Assembly: GCA_037133755.1 (NCBI GenBank)
Contig: JBAXNN010000012.1
Coordinates: 1 to 64,000 of the forward strand
Direction of reading: 5' to 3'
Length of the DNA stretch: 64,000 nt
Source: F1-60-MAGs149 sp037133755
Lineage (GTDB): Bacteria; Actinomycetota; Thermoleophilia; Gaiellales; F1-60-MAGs149
Shown here piece after piece: positions 26,416 through 36,466 of the stretch (within the stretch, counting starts at the first letter, position 1; every line of letters starts with the position of its first letter). The notes beneath the pieces are model-generated. The model was not told the origin of the DNA. It did not search any database and saw only the letters and a list, made by a program, of their open reading frames with translations. The translations under genes were made by a program, and so were the position numbers.

Positions 26416-28134
26416 ATGCGACGTCGCTTGCGCCCGCTTCTGGTTGCTGCCGGTCTGCTCGCTGTTGTGGGCGTGCTGGCCGGGTGCGATGGGGACGAAA
26501 ACAACACCTCTGAGGTCTCGGCTGTTGGACAAATCACGTTTGGCGCATACATCGAGGATGGCAAGAAATTCACCGTGCAGTTGGTGGGTGCGTCTCCAAG
26601 GGGGAAGTGCGTCGACGATGTGAGGTACATGTGGGATTCCCCGGGTGAAAAGCTGTCGGAGAATCAGATCTCCTCACTCCTCACGGCAGAGAAGTGCGCC
26701 TCGGCGAAATCGTCAAGATTCGCCACGGGGACGCTGAGCATTCCGACCCGCTCGGTTGGTGGCGGACTTAAGGTCCGTCTTGCCTACCACTACGACGGCT
26801 ACAGCACCGTCGCTTGGAGGCAGGTCGATGTCCCTGCCTACACTGCTCCTGCTCCTGCTCCGGCTCCTCCGACAGTGGTCGTCTTTGCGCATGCTTCGCC
26901 AGCGGGTGATGCGGGGCCGAGGCTACTGGATGCGCGGTTGTCGACGGGGACGGGTGCGTTGAGCTATGCGTGGTCGCCGACGGAGTGCGCGGGCACGTCG
27001 TACGAGAGTGGTAGTGGGAGTGTCGCGGCGCCTGCGGGAACGGCGGGTGTCGCGCCCAACTACAGCGGCGAGTGCACCGTCACGGTGACGAACGCAACCG
27101 GCGGTGCATCAGCGTCGGCGAAGGTCTCTGTGGTCAGTACTCGCGGGCTCCGAAATGGTTTCTTCACGTTCAACAACTCGACGTCGGCGACGATCTCGGG
27201 GTCGTACTACGGTCTTCCGGGTGAGGCCAGGACTGCGTGTGTGGATCTGACGGGAACCGGCTCCTACTCGACCCCTGTCGCGCTTGCCGGTGCAAACCCC
27301 TCGACGGGCACGGTCGCGCTGACACGTCTGTCTCCGGGACTGCACAAGATCGCCGCCACGCTGTGGAGCGGGGGTGACAACGCGACCTGCGCAATCACGT
27401 CGACGACGGGCGCCGTCCAGACGATCTCGGCTCTTTACACCGTGGATAGCGCGGGCGCGGCGAGCGCGGCGCGGCGTGGCGTGCGGTCGTCGTCGTTTGT
27501 TGCTCCCTCGTCGATGCGGTTCGTGCCGTCGAAGACGCTTGCCGCGGGGACGTTTGACCCGCAGTCAGGCGTGATCAGCGGCGCGACGATGGTCGGCTCG
27601 TTCTCGTGGGCGACGCCGAAGTCGTCAAAGGGTGTGAAGCGCCCGGTCGGCGCGGCGAAGCTGGCAAAGGGCGTCTACGTGATGCGGTCGGTCGACATGC
27701 TGCAGGGGCCTTTGGTGGGAAAGGCCACGACCATGCTGGGGACGGGCACGATGCTGTTGCGTGGGACGGACGGCACGCTGGCGTGCGGGACGCTCGCGGG
27801 TGGCTTCGATAGCAGCGCGATCACGTTGGCAGGCGGCACACGAAGCGCCCGGACGCTCGCGGGCGTGTTGACAGGCGAGCGGGTCACGTACGTCTGGCCG
27901 ACGCCGGCGTCGGTGGCAGCGCGGTCGGGAGGTGCTCTGGGCATGCTCGCGACGGCGCTCGGGTGGGTCGCGGGTGATCAGCCCGCGGAGCGCGCCAGCA
28001 AGCCGGCGAAGAAGCCGAAGTTGCCGAAGGTGCGGCCCGTCAAGGGGTCGGGCACGGCGAGCCTGCAGACGGCGGCGAGGGCGGCTGGCCTGCCGGCTAC
28101 CTGCCAGGCACTCGTCCAGTATTTGCCGCAGTAA
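26416..28134 (+). CDS. Large secreted lipoprotein, first of three paralogues
   Basis: The 572-residue protein has a lipoprotein signal peptide with LAGC (Cys24), so it is anchored outside the membrane by Lgt/Lsp. Domains in order are: a Cys-containing segment (CVDDVRYMW), a PKD/Ig-like stretch (LLDARLSTGTGALSYAWSP ... CTVTVTNA), a beta-rich domain ending ISALYTVDSAG, a conserved block with KSSKGVKRPVGAAKLAKG and LLRGTDGTLACGTLAGGFDS, a Lys/Pro linker and a tail CQALVQYLPQ shared by all three copies. No known family was recognised; the repeat-like beta content suggests an adhesin or surface protein. Codon use is less GC-biased at the N-terminus. Confidence 0.82.
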   Translation: MRRRLRPLLVAAGLLAVVGVLAGCDGDENNTSEVSAVGQITFGAYIEDGKKFTVQLVGASPRGKCVDDVRYMWDSPGEKLSENQISSLLTAEKCASAKSSRFATGTLSIPTRSVGGGLKVRLAYHYDGYSTVAWRQVDVPAYTAPAPAPAPPTVVVFAHASPAGDAGPRLLDARLSTGTGALSYAWSPTECAGTSYESGSGSVAAPAGTAGVAPNYSGECTVTVTNATGGASASAKVSVVSTRGLRNGFFTFNNSTSATISGSYYGLPGEARTACVDLTGTGSYSTPVALAGANPSTGTVALTRLSPGLHKIAATLWSGGDNATCAITSTTGAVQTISALYTVDSAGAASAARRGVRSSSFVAPSSMRFVPSKTLAAGTFDPQSGVISGATMVGSFSWATPKSSKGVKRPVGAAKLAKGVYVMRSVDMLQGPLVGKATTMLGTGTMLLRGTDGTLACGTLAGGFDSSAITLAGGTRSARTLAGVLTGERVTYVWPTPASVAARSGGALGMLATALGWVAGDQPAERASKPAKKPKLPKVRPVKGSGTASLQTAARAAGLPATCQALVQYLPQ

Positions 28135-28305
28135 TGCGCTAGCGGGAGGACTGCGGGCGCGGACACCCGTTTGAGGCGCGGCGCGTGTTGCGTGCGGCGG
28201 TCTCGGGGCAGCAGCCCTGCGCTGAGGCAGGCACTGCTGGGCACGGTGTCCGGCATCACAGCTGGTGTTGCGGCCTACCGTTGATTATGCGAATGTTCAC
28301 TCACC

Positions 28306-29982
28306 GTGCGTCGAAGTCTTCGTCTGTCGCTCGTTGCGCTCTGCCTCCTCGTCGCCACCTGGGCGCTGGTCGGCTGCGGCACGGAGAGAAAGACGGCACA
28401 GGGGACCGCGTCGTTCACGTCCTACTCGGCCGATGGCACCACGTTCACCGTGAACCTCGCGGGTGTGCATCCCGATACCCGCTGCATCAATCAAGTCGCC
28501 TACCAGTGGTCGGAGCCTGCCACGTTCTATGAGGCGGGGCAGTTCGTCACCGCCTGGAGCAACGTCGACTGCATCGCGGCGCTCACGACATCGCTGGTCG
28601 TACCGACGCACGCGGGCGGCGGGACCCTGTGGATTCGGCTTGCCGAGACGACCAGCGACGAAATCTCGGGCACGACGTATCTTGCATGGATGTCGGTTGA
28701 CGTACCCGCCTTCGTCGCTCCGGCTGCGCCCGTCGCGTCGCTGTTCGCACATGCCGCGCCCACCGGCGAAGAGGGAACGCTGCTTGACGCTCGCCTGTCC
28801 GTCGGCCGCGGGTCGCTGTCCTACGCGTGGTCGCCGTCGGACTGCGCTGGAACGACCTACCTGAACGGCGGGCGGTTCGTCAATGCTCCGGTCGGCACGG
28901 CGAGCATATCCGGCCGGTACGAGGGACCCTGCACGGTCACCGTAACGGACGGAGCGACGGGGAAGACCGCGACGGCCACGCTGCAGGTGACGAGGAACCT
29001 TCTGCTGGGTAGCGGCTCCTTTGCCTTCGTCGACTCACCCGCAGCGGCCGTCATCACAGGCTCACACGAAGGCGGTGCGAATGCGACCCACGCTTGCGTC
29101 GATCTGACGAACAGCGGACTCTTCGCGAGCAAGGTCGTGCTCAGCGGGCTGACGGATGCGGTGCCGCTGACGGTGACGGAGCCCGGTACGCATCGCATCA
29201 GCGCGACGCTCTGGGCCGGGGACGTCAACCCCGACTGCGCAGTGCCCGTGCCCGCAGGCGCTGTGCCGATGCAGACGATCTCGGACCTGTACACCGTCGA
29301 CGCGCTCGGCAGGATCGCGACTGCGCGTCGGCATGAGCGTTCGCAGACCTTCGTCGCTCCGTCGTCTTTGCGCTTCACCTCGACGAAGACGATCAGTGAG
29401 GGTACCGTCGATCGCGCCACGCTCGCCGTGAAGGACGCGACGATGAGCGGGACGTTCACCTGGTCGACGCCGGCGTCGGCGAAAGGGGTGAAGCGCCCGG
29501 CGGGTGCCGCGCAACTGGGGAAGGGCACCTTCGTGATGCGGTCGATCGACATGGTGCAGGGACCCTCGGTGGGGAAGGCATCGACGTTGCTGGGTACCGG
29601 TACGGTCCTGTTGCGCGGCACCGATGGCACGCTCGCGTGCGGCACGCTGGCCGGTGGCTTCGACAGCAGCGCACTCTCGCTGTCGGGTGGCACGCGAAGT
29701 GCACGGACGCTGGCGGGCAATGTCACGGGCAAGCAGGTGACGTACGTGTTTCCGACAGCTGCTTCGGCGCGGTCAGGTGGCATATCGGGGATGCTCGCAA
29801 CGGCGCTTGACTGGCTGACGGGTGATCAGCCCGCGGATCGTGCCGCGAAGCCTGCGAAGAAGCCGAAGCTGGTCAAGGTGAAGCCCGTGAAGGCGACGGG
29901 CACGGCGAGCTTGCAGACGGCGGCGAAGCCGGCCGGGTTACCGGCGTCGTGCAAGGCGCTCGTGCAGTACCTGCCGCAGTAG
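28306..29982 (+). CDS. Large secreted lipoprotein, second of three paralogues
   Basis: The 558-residue paralogue has the same plan: signal peptide with LVGC (Cys24), a domain with CINQVAYQWSEP, a PKD-like part (GSLSYAWSPSDCAGTTYLNG ... CTVTVTDGATG), then a block identical in layout to the first copy (ISDLYTVDALG, MRSIDMVQGPSVGKAS, LLRGTDGTLACGTLAGGFDS) and the tail CKALVQYLPQ. The GTG start at 28306 aligns with the first copy. It is preceded by a 171-bp gap with no clear gene. Confidence 0.82.
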   Translation: MRRSLRLSLVALCLLVATWALVGCGTERKTAQGTASFTSYSADGTTFTVNLAGVHPDTRCINQVAYQWSEPATFYEAGQFVTAWSNVDCIAALTTSLVVPTHAGGGTLWIRLAETTSDEISGTTYLAWMSVDVPAFVAPAAPVASLFAHAAPTGEEGTLLDARLSVGRGSLSYAWSPSDCAGTTYLNGGRFVNAPVGTASISGRYEGPCTVTVTDGATGKTATATLQVTRNLLLGSGSFAFVDSPAAAVITGSHEGGANATHACVDLTNSGLFASKVVLSGLTDAVPLTVTEPGTHRISATLWAGDVNPDCAVPVPAGAVPMQTISDLYTVDALGRIATARRHERSQTFVAPSSLRFTSTKTISEGTVDRATLAVKDATMSGTFTWSTPASAKGVKRPAGAAQLGKGTFVMRSIDMVQGPSVGKASTLLGTGTVLLRGTDGTLACGTLAGGFDSSALSLSGGTRSARTLAGNVTGKQVTYVFPTAASARSGGISGMLATALDWLTGDQPADRAAKPAKKPKLVKVKPVKATGTASLQTAAKPAGLPASCKALVQYLPQ

Positions 29983-30090
29983 GGCCGGCCGATCCGAGGA
30001 GTGAGGGTGGGCCTGCGTGGCACGTAGGGGTACCCCGACATGTCACCACCGCGCGTTGACGCTCGCTTTGCAATTGGTGACGATGTGGCG

Positions 30091-31743
30091 GTGCAACGCC
30101 GACGTCTGCTGCCCGTGCTCGCTGTGGTGCTCCTCGCGAGTTCGAGCATTGTGCTTTCCGGCTGCTCGAACTTCTTCACCGGGACGACGCAGCTCACTGC
30201 GAGCTACGACGCGACCGCCAGTACCAGCAGCACGTACAGCGTCAACGTGACGGCGAGCTCGGGCACGGGCCTGGGCTTCTGCATCTCGTCGATCAACTAC
30301 CAGTGGAGCGACGAGGCCACCGAGCATCAAGGGTGGGCTTCGGCGGGTCTGCCGCAGTGCCTCATGTCGGTGCAGCGAGTTCTGAAGATCCCGACGCGTG
30401 CTGGTGGGGGCACGCTCCGCGTGCACGTCGTGGCGCTTGACTCGGTGCCGCTGTGGCCGGATCGGGACGACACGTGGTCGGCACCGATCGTGATTCCGGC
30501 ATCCGCGTCGGCTGCGTCGGGCAGCACGACCACGACGCCGCTCGCCGCCGTCCTCTTCGCGCGGCAGTCGCCTGCGGGCACCGATGCCGCGCACGTGGCG
30601 GCGGGAACCGTGCTTGATGCCCGACAGTCGACCGGGACAGGCACCCTTGCGTACGCCTGGAGCACTGGGTGCAATGACACGTCTGGGCTGACCACGGGGC
30701 TCGCGCGGGTGCCCAGTGGGTTCAGTGGCACGTGCACAGTGACGGTCACCGACAGCACTGGCGCGTCGACCTCAGCCTCCTCCACGATCGCCTCCGCGTC
30801 CTTGCAGAACGGCTACATCTCATTTCCCAGCGGCACGAGCGCCGCGATTTACGCACCGGTGCGTACGGGTTGGTGGGTCGATCATGCGTGCATCGATTTC
30901 AGCGGGGGCTCTCGGTACTCGAAGTACGCGGACGTGAGTACCCCCGATAACGGCGCGGGCGGGACGGGTGGTCCGTACGGGACGGTGCAGTTGACCGCAC
31001 TCACTCCAGGACTCCATCGCATCAGCGTGGTGCTGTTCACGGGGTCGGTGTACACGGATCAGGACTGCGCAGCATTGACCAATCCGACCGCCGATCCCGA
31101 GTACCGACAGACGCTGACGGCGCTCTACAGCGTGGCGGCCGACGGCAGCGTCTCTGCGCGGCGTGGCGGACGCGCCACGACCGCATTCATCGCGCCGTCG
31201 TCGCTGCGCTTCGTCTCGACGAAGACGATCACCGAGGGCACCGTCGACAAGCTGGGCGCCATCGGAGGTGCTACGGCAAGCGGCACGTTCTCGTGGGCCA
31301 CGCCGAAGGCGAGCAAGGGCATCAAGCGGCCGGCCGGTGTGGGCGATCTCGCCAAGGGCACGTACGTGATGCGCTCGATCAGCATGTCGCCCGGCACCAA
31401 AACGGGTGCGTCGACGCTCCTGCTCGGCACCGGCACGGTGCTGTTGCGCGGCGCGTCGGGCACGCTCGCGTGCGGCACGATCAGTGGCACCTTCGGCAGC
31501 AGCACGCTGACGCTCGCGGGCGGTACGGGCACGGCGCGTACCCTGGCCGGCGTCGTCACGGGCAAGCCGATGGGCTACGTCTTCCCCAAGCCCCCGAAGA
31601 AGCCGACCAAGAAGCCGTCGAACAAGTCGAAGCCGGTCAAGGTGAAGCCCGTCAAGGCCGCCGGTACGGCGACGCTGCAGACCGCGGCGAAGGCGACGGC
31701 ACTGCCATCGGCCTGCCAGGCGCTCGTGCAGTACCTGCCGTAG
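30091..31743 (+). CDS. Large secreted lipoprotein, third of three paralogues
   Basis: The 550-residue copy has signal peptide and LSGC (Cys25), a domain with CISSINYQWSDEA, a PKD-like region (LAYAWSTGCNDTSGLTTG ... CTVTVTDSTGAS), then the conserved ALYSVAADG, KGIKRPAGVGDLAKGTYVMR, LLRGASGTLACGTISGTFGS and CQALVQYLP. It is more diverged than the first two, so it probably split earlier. GTG at 30091 aligns with the other signal peptides; an ATG at 30040 would add 17 residues. It converges on the topoisomerase gene, ending 9 bases from it. Confidence 0.8.
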   Translation: MQRRRLLPVLAVVLLASSSIVLSGCSNFFTGTTQLTASYDATASTSSTYSVNVTASSGTGLGFCISSINYQWSDEATEHQGWASAGLPQCLMSVQRVLKIPTRAGGGTLRVHVVALDSVPLWPDRDDTWSAPIVIPASASAASGSTTTTPLAAVLFARQSPAGTDAAHVAAGTVLDARQSTGTGTLAYAWSTGCNDTSGLTTGLARVPSGFSGTCTVTVTDSTGASTSASSTIASASLQNGYISFPSGTSAAIYAPVRTGWWVDHACIDFSGGSRYSKYADVSTPDNGAGGTGGPYGTVQLTALTPGLHRISVVLFTGSVYTDQDCAALTNPTADPEYRQTLTALYSVAADGSVSARRGGRATTAFIAPSSLRFVSTKTITEGTVDKLGAIGGATASGTFSWATPKASKGIKRPAGVGDLAKGTYVMRSISMSPGTKTGASTLLLGTGTVLLRGASGTLACGTISGTFGSSTLTLAGGTGTARTLAGVVTGKPMGYVFPKPPKKPTKKPSNKSKPVKVKPVKAAGTATLQTAAKATALPSACQALVQYLP

Positions 31744-31752
31744 ACGCGCTGG

Positions 31753-34425
31753 CTAGGAGAGCCCGACGACCTCGTCGCCGACGACCACGTCGACGAGCGG
31801 GCGCGAGACCGTGGCGCGGTTGACGGCCTCCGAGGCCGGCACCTTGCTGATCTGACCCGACATCAGGATTGCCTGGGGCTCGCCTTCGGCGCAGCGGATC
31901 GCGGCGATGGGACCAGCGGGCTCCTTGGTCGGTTTGTCGGGGGCAGCGAGGGCGACACCGCCGCCCCCACGGCCCTTCGAGGGGATGTCGGCAATCGACA
32001 CGCGCTTGCCGAAGCCGCTCTCGTGCGCCACGTGGAGGTCGCCCGGTGTGACGGCGCAGGCCGAGACGATGCGATCGCCCGGTGCGAGCTTCATGCCCGC
32101 GACGCCGCCAGCAGAGGCGCTCTTGACAGCGCGCAGCGGCTTGGCGGCCGTGCGCAGCACCTTGCCGTCGGCGGTGGCGAGGAGCAGGTCGTCGCCCTCA
32201 TCGTGCGGTACGACCGCGACGAGGCGGTCGCCGTCGGGCAGAGCCATCGCCGCGCCCAGCGTGGCGTGCATGCCGGGCAGCGAATCGGGCGTGCAGCGCT
32301 TGACCTCGCCCTGCTCGGTGACGAGCAGGAGGAACGGCGCGTCGGCGGTGGCGAGCGCCACCAGTTCCTGGCCGCGCGACATCTGGATCGGCTTCTGGCC
32401 GCGCACGGCGCGCGACGACAACGGCAGCTCGTTGAGCCGCACGCGCGCCACCTCGGCGTCGGTCGTGAAGCACAGCAGTTCCTGGTCCGTGTCGGAGTGG
32501 ATCAGCTGCAACGGCCGGTCGCCCGGCTGGACGTCAACGGGGTAGGCGGTCGGCGCCGAGGCGCGCGATTGCGCGACGAACAGGCCGTTCTTCGTGGCGC
32601 CGAGCCAGATCTCGGTGCTGGGGCCGCTCAGCACGGCGACCGACTTGGCCGAGGCGCCCTTGCCCTGCACCGGGGCGGCCGCGATCGTGGAGCCCTCGCC
32701 GCCGAGCACGGTGCGGCGCGGGCCGGATAGCGCCATCGCCTCCTTCAGCTCCCCGACGACGATCTTCTTGAGCGCGGCGTGCGAGTCGAGGATGCGGCCG
32801 ATCTCGTCGACGCGGTCGCCCTTCTGCTTGCGCTCCTCCTCGAGCTTGAGGCGGTTGAGGCGTGCCAGGCGCTTGATCGGCATGTCGATGATCCACTGCG
32901 CCTGCTCGTCGTCGATCGGCACGGCCTTCGTGGCACCGTGCGGCGTGACCTTGAGCTTGGCGATCAGCTGCGCCTTGGCGTCGTCGTCGTCCTCGGAGCC
33001 GCGCACGATCTTGATGACGGCGTCGATCGCATCGAGTGCGGCAAGTAGCGCGATCAGGCGGTGCAGTTCGCGCAGCAGCTCGTCGCGCTCGTACTCGAGG
33101 CGGTTGGTGACGATCGTGAAGCGGAAGTCGACGAAGCGGTCGAGTGCCTCGCGCAGGCCGATCTGCCGCGGCGTGCCCTCGACGAGGACGGTCATGTTGA
33201 TACCGACCGTCACGCGCAGCGAGGTGGTGCGGAAGAGGTCGCTGATCAGCCGGTCGAGCGAGCCGCCGCGCTTGCAGCGCACCTGCACGCGTGTGCCCGT
33301 GCGGTCCGTCAGGTTCTTCGGCATCTCCGTGACGTCGCGGATCTTCTCGGCGCGGGCCGCCTTGACGACCTCGGCCACGATCTGGTCGGGCGAGACGCCG
33401 TAAGGCAGCTCGGTGATGACGAGCGCCTGCACGCCACCCGACAACTGCTCGGTGTGGAAGCGCGCCTGCAGCCGGACGGTGCCCTGGCCCTTGGCGTACG
33501 CCTCGGCGAGACCCTCGGGGTCGACGAGGATGCCGCCGGTGGGGAAGTCGGGGCCGGGCATGACGCCCATCAGGTCCTCGAGCGACGCATCGGGATTCTC
33601 GGCCAGCATGATCGCGGCGGCGCACGCCTCGGCGAGGTTGTGCGGCGGCACCTCGCACGCCATCGACCAGCCGATGCCGCGCGAGCCGTTGACGAGCAAG
33701 TTCGGGAACGTGACGGGCAGAACCCAGGGCTCCTGCTTCTTCTCCGTGAAGTTCGGCTGGTACTCGCGCACGATCTCGGGGCGCAGGTCGCTGAGCCAGG
33801 CCGTGGCGGCGGGGGAGAGGCGGGCCTCGGTGTAGCGGTAGGCGGCCGGCGGGTCCGAGTACTCCTTCGGGCCGACGCTGCCCAAGTTGCCCTGGCCGTC
33901 GACGAGCGGCACGTTGAGCACGAAGCCCTGCGCCATGCGCACCATCGCGTCGTAGACCGCGGAGTCGCCGTGCGGGTGGTAGTTGCCGATCACGTGGCCG
34001 ACCGTCAACGCGGACTTCTGGTACGGGCGCCCCGCGCGGCCGCCGAGCTCGTCCATCGCGTGGATGATGCGGCGCTGCACGGGCTTGAGGCCGTCGCGCA
34101 CGTCGGGCAAGGCGCGCCCGAGGTTCACGTACATGCCGTACGAGAGCGCGCGCTCGAGCAGCGCGTCTGAGGCGTCGATCGAGTCGCCCTCCCAGTCGAG
34201 GCGCGCGATGCCGCTGCCGTCGTCCTCGCCGCCGTCGCCGCCCTCGGCGTCGCCGTCTTCGTCGTCCTCGGGATCGGCCTCGGCGACATCGACCAGTACC
34301 TCGGTGGCCGCGGCGTCGATCACGACCGCGTCGTCGACCGCGTCGTGCTCAGCCGTCGGCTCGTCGATCTCCTCGACGGAGAGGTCGAGCTGCGCGTCGT
34401 CCGGGTTGGCCTTCTTGGGACTCAC
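31753..34425 (-). CDS. parC: Type IIA topoisomerase subunit A (ParC/GyrA)
   Basis: The 890-residue protein cuts and reseals DNA through Tyr198 in AAYRYTEARLS. HPHGDSAVYDAMVRMAQ is the quinolone-resistance region, with the wild-type Ser. The C-terminal beta-pinwheel has six-blade-like repeats. A strict GyrA box (QRRGGKG) is not visible; KGRGGGG near the end is the closest, so topoisomerase IV is likely but gyrase is possible. An Asp/Glu-rich extension of about 70 residues precedes the core. The GTG overlaps the stop of the B-subunit gene, forming an operon. Confidence 0.9.
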   Translation of the reverse strand: MSPKKANPDDAQLDLSVEEIDEPTAEHDAVDDAVVIDAAATEVLVDVAEADPEDDEDGDAEGGDGGEDDGSGIARLDWEGDSIDASDALLERALSYGMYVNLGRALPDVRDGLKPVQRRIIHAMDELGGRAGRPYQKSALTVGHVIGNYHPHGDSAVYDAMVRMAQGFVLNVPLVDGQGNLGSVGPKEYSDPPAAYRYTEARLSPAATAWLSDLRPEIVREYQPNFTEKKQEPWVLPVTFPNLLVNGSRGIGWSMACEVPPHNLAEACAAAIMLAENPDASLEDLMGVMPGPDFPTGGILVDPEGLAEAYAKGQGTVRLQARFHTEQLSGGVQALVITELPYGVSPDQIVAEVVKAARAEKIRDVTEMPKNLTDRTGTRVQVRCKRGGSLDRLISDLFRTTSLRVTVGINMTVLVEGTPRQIGLREALDRFVDFRFTIVTNRLEYERDELLRELHRLIALLAALDAIDAVIKIVRGSEDDDDAKAQLIAKLKVTPHGATKAVPIDDEQAQWIIDMPIKRLARLNRLKLEEERKQKGDRVDEIGRILDSHAALKKIVVGELKEAMALSGPRRTVLGGEGSTIAAAPVQGKGASAKSVAVLSGPSTEIWLGATKNGLFVAQSRASAPTAYPVDVQPGDRPLQLIHSDTDQELLCFTTDAEVARVRLNELPLSSRAVRGQKPIQMSRGQELVALATADAPFLLLVTEQGEVKRCTPDSLPGMHATLGAAMALPDGDRLVAVVPHDEGDDLLLATADGKVLRTAAKPLRAVKSASAGGVAGMKLAPGDRIVSACAVTPGDLHVAHESGFGKRVSIADIPSKGRGGGGVALAAPDKPTKEPAGPIAAIRCAEGEPQAILMSGQISKVPASEAVNRATVSRPLVDVVVGDEVVGLS

Positions 34426-36374
34426 ACCAGCACCTCGGAATCGGCGGCCGACTCCTCGAGCCACGCGCGACGCGGCGCCGGGTTCGAGCCCATCACGAGG
34501 TCGACGGTCTTGGCGGCCTCGGCGGCGTCCTCGATCGAGATCTGCTGCAAGCGGCGGGTGGCCGGGTCGAAGACGGTCTCGCGCAGCTGGTCGGGGTTCA
34601 TCTCGCCGAGGCCCTTGAAGCGCGTGACGTGGTCGCCGGTGCGCTTGGTCTTGGCGAGCGTGTCGCGCAGCTCGTCCTCGGTGTGCACGTAGACGGCCGA
34701 GCCGTCCTTGAGGGAGATGCGGAACAGCGGCGGGCGCGCCAGGAAGACACGGCCGCCGGCCAAGAGATCGGGGAAGAGCTCGTGGAACAGCGTGATCAGC
34801 AGGTTGGTGATGTGCGCGCCGTCGGCGTCGGCGTCGGCGGTGATCACGACCTTGCCGTAGCGCAGCTGCTCTTCCTCGAGCGTCGCGACGAGCGTGGAGC
34901 CGATCACGTCCTTGCGGCCGCCGAGCGCCACGAGGATCGAGTCGACCTCGGTGTTGTCGAAGGCCTTGCCGTTCTTGGCGCCGAGCACGTTGAGGATCTT
35001 GCCGCGGATCGGCAGGATCGCCTGCGTCGCGTTGTCGCGCGCCTGCTTGGCACTACCGCCGGCGGAGTCGCCCTCGACGATGAAGATCTCACGCTCGATG
35101 TTCGGGATCGAGGGGTTGTCGATCGTGTCGGCGAGCTTGCCCGGCAGGTTCGAGTCGCTCATGATCGACGTCGCCGCGTTGCGGAGCTTCTTCGAGATCT
35201 TGGCCTTGGCAAGACGCACGTCGCGCGCCAGCACGACACGGTCGAGCACCTTCTTGGCGTCGTCGGCGTTCTTCTTGTCGGCCAGCCACTCGGCCAGCGC
35301 CTGCCCGGTGAACGCGGCCACGCTGGTCTGCGCCTCTTGGTTGTTGAGGCGCCCCTTCGTCTGCCCCTCGAACTGCGGATCCTCGAGCATCACGGAGATC
35401 GCGGCGGTCAGACCGTCGGCGACGTCCTTGGCGTCGAGCGACTCACCCTTGTCCTTCTTCAGTCGGCCCGCGTCGTAGGCGGCCTGGTTGAGCACGCGCG
35501 TGAGGGCGCGGCGCAGGCCAGAGACGTGTGCGCCGCCATCGACGGTGTTGACGACGTTGCAGAAGGAGAAGACGCGATCGTCGGCGCCCATCGTCCACTG
35601 CAGGGCGATCTCGATCGGGATCCCGCCCGACTCGCCGCTCAGCGAGATGATCGTGGGGTGTGCGACGTCGCGGCTCTCGTTGAGCTCGTGCACGTAGTCG
35701 GCCAGGCCGTTGTCGCTCTTGTACGTGTGCTCCGCGCCGTCGGGCGTGCGCAGGGTGAACGACAGGCCGCGGACGAGGAACGACTTCTCGCGCAGGCGCT
35801 GCTGCACCGTGGTGTTCGAGAGGTGCGCGTTCTTGTCGAAGATCGTGCGGTCGGGCGTGAACTTCACGGTGGTGCCGGTGCCCTCGCCCTTCTCGAGCGC
35901 GCGGACGTCCTTGACCGGGCCGTCGGGAATGCCGCGCTGGTAGCGCTGGCTCCACAGGCGCTTGTCGCGCCGCACCTCGACTTCGAGCCATTCCGACAGC
36001 GCGTTCGTCACGGATGCGCCGACGCCGTGCAGGCCACCCGACACCTTGTAGCCACCATCGCCGAACTTGCCGCCGGCATGGAGCTTCGTGAAGACGAGCT
36101 CGAGTGCGGAGACCTTCTGCTCGGGGTGGATATCGACCGGGATGCCACGGCCGTCGTCGGTGATCGTGATCACTTCGCCGTCGTCGATCTGGACGACGAT
36201 GTTCGAGCAGCGGCCAGCCAGCGCCTCGTCGACGGCGTTGTCGACGACCTCCCAGATCAGGTGGTGCAGGGCGCGGCTGTTGGTGCCGCCGATGTACATG
36301 CCCGGCCGTACGCGCACGGGCTCGAGGCCCTCGAGCACGCGGATATCGGCAGCGCTGTAGCGGTCCTTGGCCAT
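34422..36374 (-). CDS. parE: Type IIA topoisomerase subunit B (ParE/GyrB)
   Basis: The 650-residue ATPase subunit has the GHKL site (EVVDNAVDEALAG, DDGRGIPVDIH, GGLHGVGASVTNALSE), the transducer, and the TOPRIM domain with EGDSAGGSAKQARDN and DADADGAHI, followed by RFKGLGEMN. The length is that of GyrB/ParE without insertions. The ATG has TAGCCT eight bases upstream. It is translated ahead of parC with an overlap, so a balanced complex is expected. This gene pair is not next to dnaN or recF, which favours ParE. Confidence 0.92.
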   Translation of the reverse strand: MAKDRYSAADIRVLEGLEPVRVRPGMYIGGTNSRALHHLIWEVVDNAVDEALAGRCSNIVVQIDDGEVITITDDGRGIPVDIHPEQKVSALELVFTKLHAGGKFGDGGYKVSGGLHGVGASVTNALSEWLEVEVRRDKRLWSQRYQRGIPDGPVKDVRALEKGEGTGTTVKFTPDRTIFDKNAHLSNTTVQQRLREKSFLVRGLSFTLRTPDGAEHTYKSDNGLADYVHELNESRDVAHPTIISLSGESGGIPIEIALQWTMGADDRVFSFCNVVNTVDGGAHVSGLRRALTRVLNQAAYDAGRLKKDKGESLDAKDVADGLTAAISVMLEDPQFEGQTKGRLNNQEAQTSVAAFTGQALAEWLADKKNADDAKKVLDRVVLARDVRLAKAKISKKLRNAATSIMSDSNLPGKLADTIDNPSIPNIEREIFIVEGDSAGGSAKQARDNATQAILPIRGKILNVLGAKNGKAFDNTEVDSILVALGGRKDVIGSTLVATLEEEQLRYGKVVITADADADGAHITNLLITLFHELFPDLLAGGRVFLARPPLFRISLKDGSAVYVHTEDELRDTLAKTKRTGDHVTRFKGLGEMNPDQLRETVFDPATRRLQQISIEDAAEAAKTVDLVMGSNPAPRRAWLEESAADSEVLV

Positions 36375-36382
36375 CCGACCGC

Positions 36383-36388
36383 AGGCTA
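36383..36388 (-). promoter_or_regulatory. Putative -10 box of parE-parC
   Basis: TAGCCT on the minus strand, eight bases from the ATG at 36374. Confidence 0.35.
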
Positions 36389-36466
36389 GCCGCTGGGGTT
36401 CCGGGTCCCCGTCTCTGTCTGCGTCGCCGGAGGCCACGCCGTCACACACGTGCACGCCGAACGGCG

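Noticed and set aside
32534..33658. 374-residue minus-strand frame inside the topoisomerase gene
   Set aside because: It is an out-of-frame shadow with Arg/Ala/His-rich composition and no motifs.
31753..36374. Gyrase rather than topoisomerase IV
   Set aside because: Not fully rejected. No canonical GyrA box is seen and no dnaN or recF is near, so ParC/ParE is preferred, but a genome-wide count of type IIA genes is needed.
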